Below are positions 15,632 to 24,345 of a stretch of 64,000 nt of DNA, in pieces. The stretch's first letter is position 1. Each line of letters starts with the position of its first letter. The position numbers and the translations under genes are program-made. The DNA is from Streptomyces sp. BA2 (GTDB lineage Bacteria; Actinomycetota; Actinomycetes; Streptomycetales; Streptomycetaceae): positions 1,798,001 to 1,862,000 of the forward strand of contig NZ_WSRO01000002.1 in assembly GCF_009769735.1 (NCBI RefSeq). The letters run 5' to 3'. The notes under the pieces were generated by a model. That model was not told where the DNA came from. It ran no database searches and worked only from the letters and a program-made list of their open reading frames with translations.

Positions 15632-15671
15632 GCACAGCCGAGACCAACGGCTGCACAGCCGAGACCAACGG
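15632..15671. repeat. Tandem 21-bp repeat after the HxlR gene
   Basis: GCACAGCCGAGACCAACGG occurs exactly at 15632-15650 and 15653-15671. A third, partial copy of the CACGGCGGC phase lies just upstream. Confidence 0.7.
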
Positions 15672-15681
15672 AGCGGCCCGA

Positions 15682-15721
15682 CCGGCTTGTCCTGTGGCAC
15701 AAGCCGGCCGCTTCTTCTTGT
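15682..15721 (+). terminator. Terminator of the HxlR gene
   Basis: CCGGCTTGT (15682-15690) pairs with ACAAGCCGG (15699-15707) around an 8-base loop, followed by the pyrimidine-rich CCGCTTCTTCTTGT. Confidence 0.65.
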
Positions 15722-15796
15722 GCGCGGGAACGAATCGCCCGCTCCCTGACCGGCGCGACACTCGCTGGGTTCCGACACGGAGTCCGACGGAGGTCG

Positions 15797-16804
15797 ATGC
15801 CGGTGTCCACTGTGGTTGCCAGGCCCGCACCACCAGGTGCGCCGGCGCGAGTGCTTGGAAGCCCGTGGCTGTCCTTCTTCGGACGGCGGCTAGGGCGGTT
15901 CGTGGTGTCGCTGTGGGTGGTGGTGACCGCCGCCTTCGTGATGATCCACCTGATGCCCGGGGATCCGGTGCGGTCCGCGCTCGGCATGACGGCGCCCGTG
16001 GAGACGGTGAACGCGCGGCGCCAGGCCCTCGGCCTCGACGACGGTCTCCTCACGCAGTACTTGCACTACCTGCGGTCGGTGTGCGGCGGCGACTTCGGCA
16101 CATCCGTCCTGAGCAACCTGCCGGTGTCGCAGCAGATCGGTGACCGCCTGCCCGCGACGGCGCAACTGGCCCTCGCGGCGTTCGCCGTCGCCATGGTGGT
16201 GGCGGTACCGGTCGGCGTGGTCATGGCCGTCCTGACCCGGGGCGGCCGGCGCAGGGGCGGGGAGCTGGCGTTCACGTCGACCAGCGTGTTCCTCGCGGCG
16301 ATCCCCGAGTTCCTGCTGGCAGTCGGGCTCGTCTACGTGTTCTCGGTCCATCTGGGGTGGTTCCCCGTGGCCGGGCGCGGAGACCTGAGTTCGTACGTGC
16401 TTCCCGTGCTCGCGCTGGCCGTCGGTCCCGCGGCCGTCCTCGCGCGCATCGTGCGGGTCGAGATGCTGGCCGTACTCGGCGACGACTTCATCCGCACGGC
16501 ACGCGCCAAACGGCTGCCCGCACGGCGGATCTACGCACGGCACGCGCTGCCCAACGCGCTCACCGCGACGCTGACCATGGGCGGCCTCGTCCTGACCGGC
16601 CTGGTGGCCGGGACGGTCCTGGTGGAGAACGTCTTCGCGTGGCCGGGCCTCGGCTCGACGATCGTGCAGTCGATCCAGCAGAAGGACTACCCCGTGGTCC
16701 AGGGGATCGTCCTCGTCTACGGGATCGGCGTACTGACAGTGAATCTGCTGGTCGACGTGTTGCTCACCGTGCTCGATCCACGCTCGACGATCCGGGAGGC
16801 CTGA
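15797..16804 (+). CDS. Peptide ABC transporter permease (DppB/OppB type)
   Basis: The 335-residue protein has six membrane helices and the DppB order: FVVSLWVVVTAAFVMIHLMPGDPV at the N terminus, an external loop with GLDDGLLTQYLHYL, and the EAA-type loop RIVRVEMLAVLGDDFIRTARAKRLP. It forms half of the channel for imported oligopeptides. GGAGG lies upstream; ATG at 15797 is three bases from it and GTG at 15803 nine bases, so the true start may be the GTG. It opens the peptide operon and is three bases from the next gene. Confidence 0.9.
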   Translation: MPVSTVVARPAPPGAPARVLGSPWLSFFGRRLGRFVVSLWVVVTAAFVMIHLMPGDPVRSALGMTAPVETVNARRQALGLDDGLLTQYLHYLRSVCGGDFGTSVLSNLPVSQQIGDRLPATAQLALAAFAVAMVVAVPVGVVMAVLTRGGRRRGGELAFTSTSVFLAAIPEFLLAVGLVYVFSVHLGWFPVAGRGDLSSYVLPVLALAVGPAAVLARIVRVEMLAVLGDDFIRTARAKRLPARRIYARHALPNALTATLTMGGLVLTGLVAGTVLVENVFAWPGLGSTIVQSIQQKDYPVVQGIVLVYGIGVLTVNLLVDVLLTVLDPRSTIREA

Positions 16805-16807
16805 GCC

Positions 16808-18793
16808 ATGCGGAACGCCGGTATCAAGATCCTGGCTGTCGTCCGGACGCCCGTGGGGGCCTGTTCCGCCGCGCTTCTGGTGCTGTTGATCGCGCTTGCC
16901 CTGTTCGCGCCCGCCCTCTGGGGCGACCGGGCGTCGGCGGTGGACGTGGACGCCCTCCAACAGGGGCCGACCGGCGCGCACTTGCTCGGCACCGACAGCC
17001 TGGGGCGGGACATCCTCGCCCGCGTCCTGGTCGCCACGCGGCTTTCGCTCGTGCTCGCCGTGACGGCCACGGTGATCGGAGTGGTGACCGGCACGCTCCT
17101 GGGGACGGCGCCTTCCGTACTCCCCCGGTGGGCCGGGCGGCTCGTGACCTCGGCCGTGAACATCGCCGTGGCCTTCCCCGGCCTGCTGCTCGCCCTGTTC
17201 TTCGCCATGATCTTCGGGGTCGGGGCCAAGGGGGCCGTGCTCGCCATCGGTCTCGCCATGGCGCCCGCGTTCGCCCGCCTCACGCAGACGCTGGCCGCGG
17301 GGGTCGCGGGGCGGGACTTCGTGGCGGCGGCGCGGGTGGCCGGGGTGGGGCGGATCCGGCTCCTCGTACGGCACGTGCTGCCCAACATCGGCGAGCCGCT
17401 GGTGGTCAACGCCACGATCAGCGCGGGGATGGCGCTGCTCGCCTTCGCCGGGCTCTCGTTCCTCGGCATCGGAGTGCAGGCCCCGGACTACGACTGGGGG
17501 CGGCTCCTCGGGGAGGGGCTCAACCAGATCTACGTCAATCCCACGGCGGCCCTCGCGCCGGGCGTCGCGGTGGTGGTGGCCGGGCTCGCGTTCAATCTGT
17601 TCGGGGAGACCGTGGCGGGGGTGGTGGGGGCGCGTTCCGGCCTGCCGTCCTTGGTGCGTTCCTCGCCGGAGCCGAAGCCGACGCCGACGGCTGGGCCTGC
17701 GCCGAAGCCGATGGGAGCGGCAGGGGCGGCCGAGTGCGACCCCGTGCTGGTCGTGGAGGATCTGCGCGTCGCCTTCCCCGGAGCCGCGGGGCCGGTGACA
17801 CCGGTGCGGGGTGTCAGCTTCACCGTCGGTGCCGGGGAATCCGTCGGCGTGGTCGGTGAGTCCGGCTCCGGGAAGAGTCTGACCGCGCTCGGCGTCTCCC
17901 GGTTGATCGAGGCGCCGGGGGTGGTGTCCGCGGCCCGTCTGGAGTTCCTCGGGACGCCGCTCTTGGGGGCGTCCGATGCCGAGGTGCGCGGGCTTCTCGG
18001 TACGTCGCTCGCGCTGGTGTTCCAGGATCCGATGACCTCCTTCAACCCGACCTGGCGGATCGGACGCCAGCTGGCCGAGGTGTCCGAGCAGCATCAGGGT
18101 CTCTCGCGGAGCAAGGCGTTCGCGCGGGCCGTCGAGCGGCTGCGCGGGGTGCGGGTGCCCGCGGCCGAGCGCCGGGCACACCAGTACCCGCACGAGTTCT
18201 CCGGCGGCATGCGGCAGCGGGCGATGATCGCCATGGGCCTGATGGGCGAGCCGCGCCTGGTCATCGCCGATGAGCCGACCACCGCGCTGGACGTCACCGT
18301 GCAGCGCCAGGTGCTCCGACTGCTCGCCCAGGTGCGGGAGAACGAGGCCGCCGGGGGCCCTCAACAGGGCAAGCGGGCGGCGCTGTTGCTGATCAGCCAT
18401 GACATCACCGTCGTGGCGCAGAGCTGCCGACGCGTCCTGGTCATGTACGCGGGGCGGATCGTGGAGGACCTGCCCACCGCCGATCTGCGTTCGGCCGCGC
18501 GCCACCCCTACACGCGGGCGCTCCTCTCAGCCGTCCCCGCGCTCGACACCGACCGGGACGCGCCGCTCGCGGTCATCCCGGGCCGGCCACCTGAGCCCGG
18601 ACAGGTGAGCGTGGGCTGCGCGTTTGCCGCGCGTTGCCCGTTCGCCGACGAGCGGTGCCTTGCCGAGGATCCGGCGCCGGTGGACGTGGGTGCCATCAAC
18701 GGCACGCACCGCGTGGCCTGTTGGCACCCCCGGAACGCAGGCGCCCGTACGAGTTCCGACGTCAATGTCGATGCCACCGGAGGCGGCGCGTGA
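16808..18793 (+). CDS. Peptide ABC transporter permease fused to ATPase (DppC-DppD)
   Basis: This 661-residue protein carries two normally separate subunits. Residues 1-275 or so are a DppC-type permease (LLGTDSLGRDILARVLVATRLSL, and the EAA loop DFVAAARVAGVGRIRLLVRHVLPN). A Pro/Ala linker at about 280-310 follows, then a complete ATPase with Walker A GESGSGKS, signature FSGGMRQRAMIAM, Walker B LVIADEPTTALD and the oligopeptide-type Cys-rich C terminus CAFAARCPFADERC. The usual separate genes have 280-300 and 320-350 residues. The fusion ties one ATPase to one permease. It overlaps the next gene by GTGA. Confidence 0.92.
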   Translation: MRNAGIKILAVVRTPVGACSAALLVLLIALALFAPALWGDRASAVDVDALQQGPTGAHLLGTDSLGRDILARVLVATRLSLVLAVTATVIGVVTGTLLGTAPSVLPRWAGRLVTSAVNIAVAFPGLLLALFFAMIFGVGAKGAVLAIGLAMAPAFARLTQTLAAGVAGRDFVAAARVAGVGRIRLLVRHVLPNIGEPLVVNATISAGMALLAFAGLSFLGIGVQAPDYDWGRLLGEGLNQIYVNPTAALAPGVAVVVAGLAFNLFGETVAGVVGARSGLPSLVRSSPEPKPTPTAGPAPKPMGAAGAAECDPVLVVEDLRVAFPGAAGPVTPVRGVSFTVGAGESVGVVGESGSGKSLTALGVSRLIEAPGVVSAARLEFLGTPLLGASDAEVRGLLGTSLALVFQDPMTSFNPTWRIGRQLAEVSEQHQGLSRSKAFARAVERLRGVRVPAAERRAHQYPHEFSGGMRQRAMIAMGLMGEPRLVIADEPTTALDVTVQRQVLRLLAQVRENEAAGGPQQGKRAALLLISHDITVVAQSCRRVLVMYAGRIVEDLPTADLRSAARHPYTRALLSAVPALDTDRDAPLAVIPGRPPEPGQVSVGCAFAARCPFADERCLAEDPAPVDVGAINGTHRVACWHPRNAGARTSSDVNVDATGGGA

Positions 18794-19806
18794 GCGAGCT
18801 TGTCTTTGAAGAGGTGAGCGTGCGGTACGGGAGCCGGCGCGGCGGGCTCACCGCCGTGGCCGGCGTCAGCCTGACCGTGCCGTCCGGTCAAGTGGTCGGC
18901 CTCGTGGGCGAGTCGGGGTCCGGGAAGTCGACGCTCGCCCGCAGCGCCGTCGGCCTCGCGCCGGTCAGCGCGGGGCGGGTCCTGCTCGACGGCACCGACG
19001 TACGGCACCTCGCGGGGCGCCGTCCGCTGCAGATGGTGTTCCAGGACCCGTACTCCTCGCTGGACCCCCGCATGAGCGTCGGCGCGTCGATCGGCGAGGC
19101 GATGCCGCGCGGTGAACGGGCCAAGGAGAGACGGGCCGAGGTCGCGCGGCTCCTCGAACTGGTCAGCCTCGACCCGGACCGGGCCACGGCGCTGCCCGCC
19201 CAGCTCTCCGGCGGTCAGCGCCAACGCGTGGCGCTTGCCCGCGCGTTGGCGGGGAAGCCGCAGGTGGTGATCGCCGACGAGATCACTTCCGCGCTCGACG
19301 TGTCGGTCCAGGGCGCCGTGCTCAACCTCGTACGCGACGTACGGCGGCGTCTGGGTCTGTCCATGCTGTTCATCTCGCACAACCTCGCCGTCGTGCGCTA
19401 CCTCAGCGACATCATCGCTGTCATGTACCTCGGGCGGATCGTCGAGTCGGGCCCTGCCGATCAGGTGCTCTCCGACCCTCAACACCCCTATACGCGCGAG
19501 CTGTTGAGCGCGGCGCCGTCCTGGAACACTCCGCTGTTCGACGACAACGGTGCCATCGCCATCGGTGGCGCCGGGGCCGCCGGGGCCGCCGGGGCCGCCG
19601 CGACCGCCGACGTAGAGCCGAGCGACCCGCACAGCCCGCCGCCCGGCTGCCGCTACCACCCGCGCTGCGCGATCGGCCCCCTCGCCGACGCCGGCCGCGA
19701 CCTCTGCCGTACCGCCGACCCCGCACAGGGAGCCGAGCGGCGTCCGCACCGGGCGGCATGCCATTTCGCGGGGGAACCCGCAGAACCGAAGGGAGCCCGA
19801 ACATGA
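18790..19806 (+). CDS. Peptide ABC transporter ATPase (DppF/OppF type)
   Basis: The 338-residue ATPase has Walker A GESGSGKS, signature LSGGQRQRVALARALAG, Walker B VVIADEITSALD and the C-terminal oligopeptide-transporter motif with cysteines (GCRYHPRCAIG). The D-loop DEIT, not DEPT, is a small difference from the partner ATPase. It powers import together with the fused subunit. GTG at 18790 overlaps the preceding stop. A GAAGAAGAA stretch at about 257-266 is encoded by 9-bp tandem repeats (19571-19600) and lies in a linker. Its stop overlaps the dipeptidase ATG. Confidence 0.92.
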   Translation: MSELVFEEVSVRYGSRRGGLTAVAGVSLTVPSGQVVGLVGESGSGKSTLARSAVGLAPVSAGRVLLDGTDVRHLAGRRPLQMVFQDPYSSLDPRMSVGASIGEAMPRGERAKERRAEVARLLELVSLDPDRATALPAQLSGGQRQRVALARALAGKPQVVIADEITSALDVSVQGAVLNLVRDVRRRLGLSMLFISHNLAVVRYLSDIIAVMYLGRIVESGPADQVLSDPQHPYTRELLSAAPSWNTPLFDDNGAIAIGGAGAAGAAGAAATADVEPSDPHSPPPGCRYHPRCAIGPLADAGRDLCRTADPAQGAERRPHRAACHFAGEPAEPKGART

Positions 19807-20855
19807 CCACGGCACCGAGCCACGCCGCCGAACTGCACCGGCGCAGTATCGTCGCCGACACCCACAACGACCTGCTCTGCGCGGTGACCGCGAGGCCCGT
19901 GGACCAGTGGCCTGGGTTCTTCCGCGAGCAGTGGCTGCCCCAACTCCTGGCGGGCGGCGTCGACGTACAAGTCCTCCCCGTGTTCATCGACGACACCTAC
20001 CGGCCCGAGGGCGCGCTGCGGCAGACGCTGCGCATGATCGAGGCCGCGCACCGCCTCGCGGCCGCAAACGCCGACGCGGTCCGGCTCTGCGGCGACGGTG
20101 CCGAGGTGGACGCCGCCCTGGACGACGGGAGTATCGCGCTCGTGCTCGCCCTGGAGAGCGCGCCGGGCATCGCCGAGGACGTCGAACTCCTGGAGACCCT
20201 CTACCGGTTGGGCGTACGGATCGCCTCGCTCGCGCACTTCGGGCGTACGCCGCTCGCTGACGGCAGTGGCGAGGACGCGGCCGGGAGCCGGCTGACCCGG
20301 GCGGGGGTGGCGGCGCTCGCCGAGATGGAGCGCATCGGCATGATGTTCGACATCAGCCATCTCGGTGCCGCCGGTGTCGACCACGTACTGGAGCTGGCAT
20401 CGCGTCCTGTCATCGCCACGCACTCCTCCGCACGCGCGCTGCGCGACCACCACCGCAATCTCACCGACGACCAGGTGAAGGCGACCGCCGCGAACGGCGG
20501 CGTCGTGTGCGTGAACTTCTTCGCGCCGTTCCTCCACGAGAGCGACTACACCCTCGACCGGCTGGTCGACCACATCGAGCACCTCGCGGACGTGGCGGGC
20601 CTCGAACACGTCGGTCTCGGGCCGGACTTCGTCCAGGAGGTCATGGATGACACGACCCCGCCCTGCTGCGCCCACCCGGTCGTCGAAGGCGTGCGCACCG
20701 ACCAGTTCCTGCCCGGCCTCGAAGGTCCGGCCGGACTTCCGCTGGTGACCGAGGCACTGCTGCGGCGGGGCTGGGCCGACGGCGACATCGCGCGGGTCCT
20801 GGGCGGCAACGTGCTCCGTCTCTTCCGTGACGGCCTGGGAAAGACCGCCTCCTGA
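19803..20855 (+). CDS. Membrane-dipeptidase family (M19) zinc dipeptidase
   Basis: The 350-residue protein belongs to the renal dipeptidase family. Zinc-site residues are visible: ADTHND near the N terminus, the bridging Glu in LALES, His in DISHLG and His in ATHSSAR, with GLGPDFV near the end. The family cleaves dipeptides and, unusually, accepts a D-residue at the C-terminal side. There is no signal peptide, so it should act on imported dipeptides in the cytosol. ATGA overlap with the ATPase gene indicates coupled translation and one operon. Confidence 0.9.
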   Translation: MTTAPSHAAELHRRSIVADTHNDLLCAVTARPVDQWPGFFREQWLPQLLAGGVDVQVLPVFIDDTYRPEGALRQTLRMIEAAHRLAAANADAVRLCGDGAEVDAALDDGSIALVLALESAPGIAEDVELLETLYRLGVRIASLAHFGRTPLADGSGEDAAGSRLTRAGVAALAEMERIGMMFDISHLGAAGVDHVLELASRPVIATHSSARALRDHHRNLTDDQVKATAANGGVVCVNFFAPFLHESDYTLDRLVDHIEHLADVAGLEHVGLGPDFVQEVMDDTTPPCCAHPVVEGVRTDQFLPGLEGPAGLPLVTEALLRRGWADGDIARVLGGNVLRLFRDGLGKTAS

Positions 20856-20897
20856 CCACCGCCCCCGACTTGCCGACTTCTTAGGAGGTGGCGCACC

Positions 20898-23800
20898 GTG
20901 ACCTCACGCCTGCGCATCGACGACCTGTACGACTTCGCGGTGCCCGAGCAGCCCGCGGTCTCGCCGGACGGCGCCGAGATCGTGTACGTGCTGCGCACCG
21001 CCGATCGTGCCGCCGACCGGGACGTACGCACGCTGTGGCAGGTGGGCGCCACCGATGGCGAACCCCGTCAACTGACGCGCGGGCACGCCGACTCCGCGCC
21101 CGCCTGGTCGCCCGACGGAACCCGCGTCGCGTTCCTGCGCGCGCCGGGCGACGGGCCCGCGCAGGTGTGGCTGCTGCCCATGGCGGGCGGCGAGCCCGAG
21201 CAGCTCACGACGCTGCCGCTCGGTGCCGGTGCGCCGGTGTGGAGTCCGGACGGCGGCGAGCTGGCGTTCGACGCACCGGTCGATTCGGCCGCGGCCGACG
21301 GCGACGGGGGCGAGGGGCGGGGCAGTGCGCCCGTCGTCGTCCGGCGCCTGGGCTACAAGGCCGACGGCCCGGGCCTCCTTCGTACGATCCGCACCCACCT
21401 GCACGTGGTCCGCGTCGCCGGCCGCGAGGTCCGGCAGATCACCCGCGGCGACTGGCACGCCGGTGCCCCCGCCTGGTCCCCCGACGGCACCCGCCTCGCG
21501 TTCCCCGCGGCACGCGACGCGGACGCCGACCTGACGTTCCGCAGCGCCGCGTACGTCGTCGAGGTGGGCCCGCGCCATGCGGAGCCCGTACGCGTCGGCC
21601 CGGCCGAGGGGCAGGCCGCTGCCGTCACGTGGACGGCGGACGGCGCGGCACTCCTCGTCGTCGGCGCGACGGGCACCGCCGTCGGCCACGCGCGGCTCCT
21701 GCGAGTGCCGGTGGGCGGTGAGGGAGACGGTGCGGCAGGCAGTGCGGGAGACGCTGAGGGAGGAGATTCCCCGCTCACCGGCCTCGCCGACCTCGCCGAC
21801 CTCACCGGCCCCCTGGACCGCAACGTCATGACCGGCGGTCCCGCGTACCCCGGCGCGCTGCCCCAACTCACTGCCGACAAAAGCCGCGTACTCGTCTGCC
21901 TGCGCGACCGCGGCTGCACGCAGCTGTACGTCGCCGACACCGACGGGAGCGGCATCCCGCGCCGCGTGGTCGGCGGTGACGCGCGCCAGATCAGCGGGGT
22001 GTCCACGGCGGGCGGCACCGTCGCGGTCGTCCTGTCCACCGCGACCTCCTACGGGGAGATAGCCACCGTCGACCTCGCCACCGGCATGGTCAGCACCCGC
22101 ACCGGGCACGGCAGCACCGGGCACGGCGGCCCCGGCGCTCCCGAGCTGTTCGTGCGCGAGGAGCGGGAGTTCACCGTGTCCGACGGCACGGTGGTGCACG
22201 GCTGGCTGGTGCGCGACCCGGCGCGCGACGGCCCCGCTCCCCTGCTCCTTGACATCCACGGCGGCCCGCACAACGCGTGGAACGGCGCGGCCGACTCCGG
22301 GCACCTCTACCACCAGGTGCTCGCCGCCCGTGGCTGGACGGTGCTGCTCGTCAACCCGCGCGGCAGCGACGGCTACGGCGAGGAGTTCTTCACCGCGGCG
22401 CTCGGCGCCTGGGGAGTGAGCGATGCCGCGGACTTCACCGAACCCGTCGACCAGCTCGTCGCCGAGGGCATCGCCGACCCGCGGCGCCTCGCCGTCACCG
22501 GGTACAGCTACGGCGGGTTCATGACCTGCTATCTGACCAGCCGTGACGACCGCTTCGCCGCGGCCGTCGCCGGCGGTGTGGTCAGCGATCTCACGAGCAT
22601 CGCCGGTACGTCCGACGCCGCGCATCTGCTCGGCGTGGCCGAGCTTGGCGGTCAGCCGTGGACGGACCGCGAGCGCTACGCGCGGCAGTCGCCGCTGACC
22701 CACGTCGACCGGGTGCGCACCCCGACCCTCGTCATCCAGGGCGGTGAGGACGAACGCTGCCCCGTGGGCCAGGCCGAGCAGTGGTTCACGGCGCTGCGCG
22801 GGCGGGGCGTCCCCACCGAACTGGTGCTGTATCCGGGCGGCGCGCATCTGTTCCCGCTCGACGGGCGCCCCTCCCACCGGGCCGACTTCAACCAGCGGGT
22901 CGTGGACTGGGTGGAGTGCTACGCCGGTGAGCCCGGACGGCCGCGCAGAGTGCCGCTCGACACGGCCCACTGGCAGCGACGCCTCGCCGAACTGGCCACG
23001 GTTCACCGGGTTCCCGGCGCGGCGCTCGGCATTCTGCGGCTCGGGGCGCGGGGCGTGGGGGACGACATGCTCCGGGCCCACCACGGCGTCCTGAGCACGG
23101 CCACCGGAGTCGATGTCACCGACGAATCGGTCTTCCAGATCGGGTCCATCACCAAGGTCTGGACGGCGACCGTCGTCATGCAGCTCGTCGACGAGGGCAG
23201 GCTGGACCTGGACGCCCCGCTCGTCGACGTGCTGCCCGAACTGCGCCTTGCGGACCCCGGTGTCGCCAAGCAGGTGACGATGCGGCATCTGCTCACCCAC
23301 ACCAGCGGCATCGACGGCGACGTCTTCACCGACACCGGCCGCGGCGACGACTGCCTGGAGCGCTATGCCGAACTCCTGGAGGAGACTCCGCAGAGCCATC
23401 CGCTCGGCGCGACGTTCTCGTACTGCAACTCGGGCTTCAGTCTGGCCGGGCGGGTCATCGAGAAGCTGACGGGGCTCACCTGGGACGGAGCCCTTCGAGA
23501 GCGGCTCTTCGCGCCACTTGGCCTGGAGCGGACGCTGACGCTCCCGGAGGAGGCGCTGCTCCACCGCGCCGCGGTCGGGCACGTCGCCGAGGGCGAGGAG
23601 GATCCCGTGCCCGCTCCGGTCTGGGGGCTGCCGCGCTCGGTCGGCCCCGCCGGGCTCGTCTGCGCCGACACCGCCGATGTGCTCGCCTTCGCGCGGCTGC
23701 ATCTGACCGGGGGCCTCGGCCCGGACGGCGGCCGCGTCCTGAGCGCGGAGAGCGCGGCCCGGATGGCCGCCCATCAGACCGGCCTGCCGGACCGGCACAC

Positions 23801-24344
23801 CCTGGGCGACTCCTGGGGCCTCGGCTGGATTCGCTTCGGCTGGGACGGGCAGCGGCTGTACGGGCACGACGGCAACACCATCGGCCAGTCCGCGTTCCTG
23901 CGGGTCCTGCCGGACCAGGGCCTCGCGGTGACGCTGCTGACGAACGGCGGCAACGCGCGCGACCTGTACGGGGACCTGTTCCGGGAGATCTTCGAGGAAC
24001 TGGCGGGCGTCACGATGCCCAGCCCGCTCACCCCCTCGGAGCGACCGCCGGCCGTCGACGGCTCCCGGCACGCCGGGGTCTACGAGCGGGCCGGTGCGCA
24101 CGTCGAAGTCCTCACCGTGGAGGGCGGGTTGAGGCTGCGGCAGACCGTGACGGGGCCGCTCGCCGCGCTGGAGCCCACGCCCACCCAGGAGTTCGTGCTC
24201 GTTCCGCTCGTTCCGGGGGACGACGCCCTCTTCGCCTTCCGGCAGCCGGGCACGCGGACATGGGTCCCGGTCACCTTCTACACGCTCCCGACCGGTGAGC
24301 CGTACGTCCACTACGGCGCGCGCGCCACCCCGAAGGTGGGCTGA
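20898..24344 (+). CDS. Two-headed hydrolase: S9 prolyl oligopeptidase fused to S12 beta-lactamase-fold domain
   Basis: The 1148-residue protein joins two enzymes. Residues 1-670 are an S9 acylaminoacyl/dipeptidyl peptidase: a beta-propeller with AWSPDGTRVAF and similar blades, then the hydrolase with Ser537 in GYSYGGF, Asp618 in GGEDERC and His650 in GGAHLF. Residues about 690-1148 are an S12 serine hydrolase with Ser750-x-x-Lys753 (SITK), Tyr842 in YCN and His990 in HDGNTIG, plus a C-terminal lipocalin-like tail. S12 relatives include D-aminopeptidases, DD-peptidases and esterases. No signal peptide is seen. AGGAGGTG precedes the GTG by seven bases. The S12 half resembles the separate gene at 27091. 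Confidence 0.9.
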   Translation: MTSRLRIDDLYDFAVPEQPAVSPDGAEIVYVLRTADRAADRDVRTLWQVGATDGEPRQLTRGHADSAPAWSPDGTRVAFLRAPGDGPAQVWLLPMAGGEPEQLTTLPLGAGAPVWSPDGGELAFDAPVDSAAADGDGGEGRGSAPVVVRRLGYKADGPGLLRTIRTHLHVVRVAGREVRQITRGDWHAGAPAWSPDGTRLAFPAARDADADLTFRSAAYVVEVGPRHAEPVRVGPAEGQAAAVTWTADGAALLVVGATGTAVGHARLLRVPVGGEGDGAAGSAGDAEGGDSPLTGLADLADLTGPLDRNVMTGGPAYPGALPQLTADKSRVLVCLRDRGCTQLYVADTDGSGIPRRVVGGDARQISGVSTAGGTVAVVLSTATSYGEIATVDLATGMVSTRTGHGSTGHGGPGAPELFVREEREFTVSDGTVVHGWLVRDPARDGPAPLLLDIHGGPHNAWNGAADSGHLYHQVLAARGWTVLLVNPRGSDGYGEEFFTAALGAWGVSDAADFTEPVDQLVAEGIADPRRLAVTGYSYGGFMTCYLTSRDDRFAAAVAGGVVSDLTSIAGTSDAAHLLGVAELGGQPWTDRERYARQSPLTHVDRVRTPTLVIQGGEDERCPVGQAEQWFTALRGRGVPTELVLYPGGAHLFPLDGRPSHRADFNQRVVDWVECYAGEPGRPRRVPLDTAHWQRRLAELATVHRVPGAALGILRLGARGVGDDMLRAHHGVLSTATGVDVTDESVFQIGSITKVWTATVVMQLVDEGRLDLDAPLVDVLPELRLADPGVAKQVTMRHLLTHTSGIDGDVFTDTGRGDDCLERYAELLEETPQSHPLGATFSYCNSGFSLAGRVIEKLTGLTWDGALRERLFAPLGLERTLTLPEEALLHRAAVGHVAEGEEDPVPAPVWGLPRSVGPAGLVCADTADVLAFARLHLTGGLGPDGGRVLSAESAARMAAHQTGLPDRHTLGDSWGLGWIRFGWDGQRLYGHDGNTIGQSAFLRVLPDQGLAVTLLTNGGNARDLYGDLFREIFEELAGVTMPSPLTPSERPPAVDGSRHAGVYERAGAHVEVLTVEGGLRLRQTVTGPLAALEPTPTQEFVLVPLVPGDDALFAFRQPGTRTWVPVTFYTLPTGEPYVHYGARATPKVG

Positions 24345-24345
24345 C

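Noticed and set aside
15890..18505. Open frame of 871 codons on the minus strand
   Set aside because: Its translation is His/Arg/Gly-rich without domains and lies opposite the ABC transporter genes.
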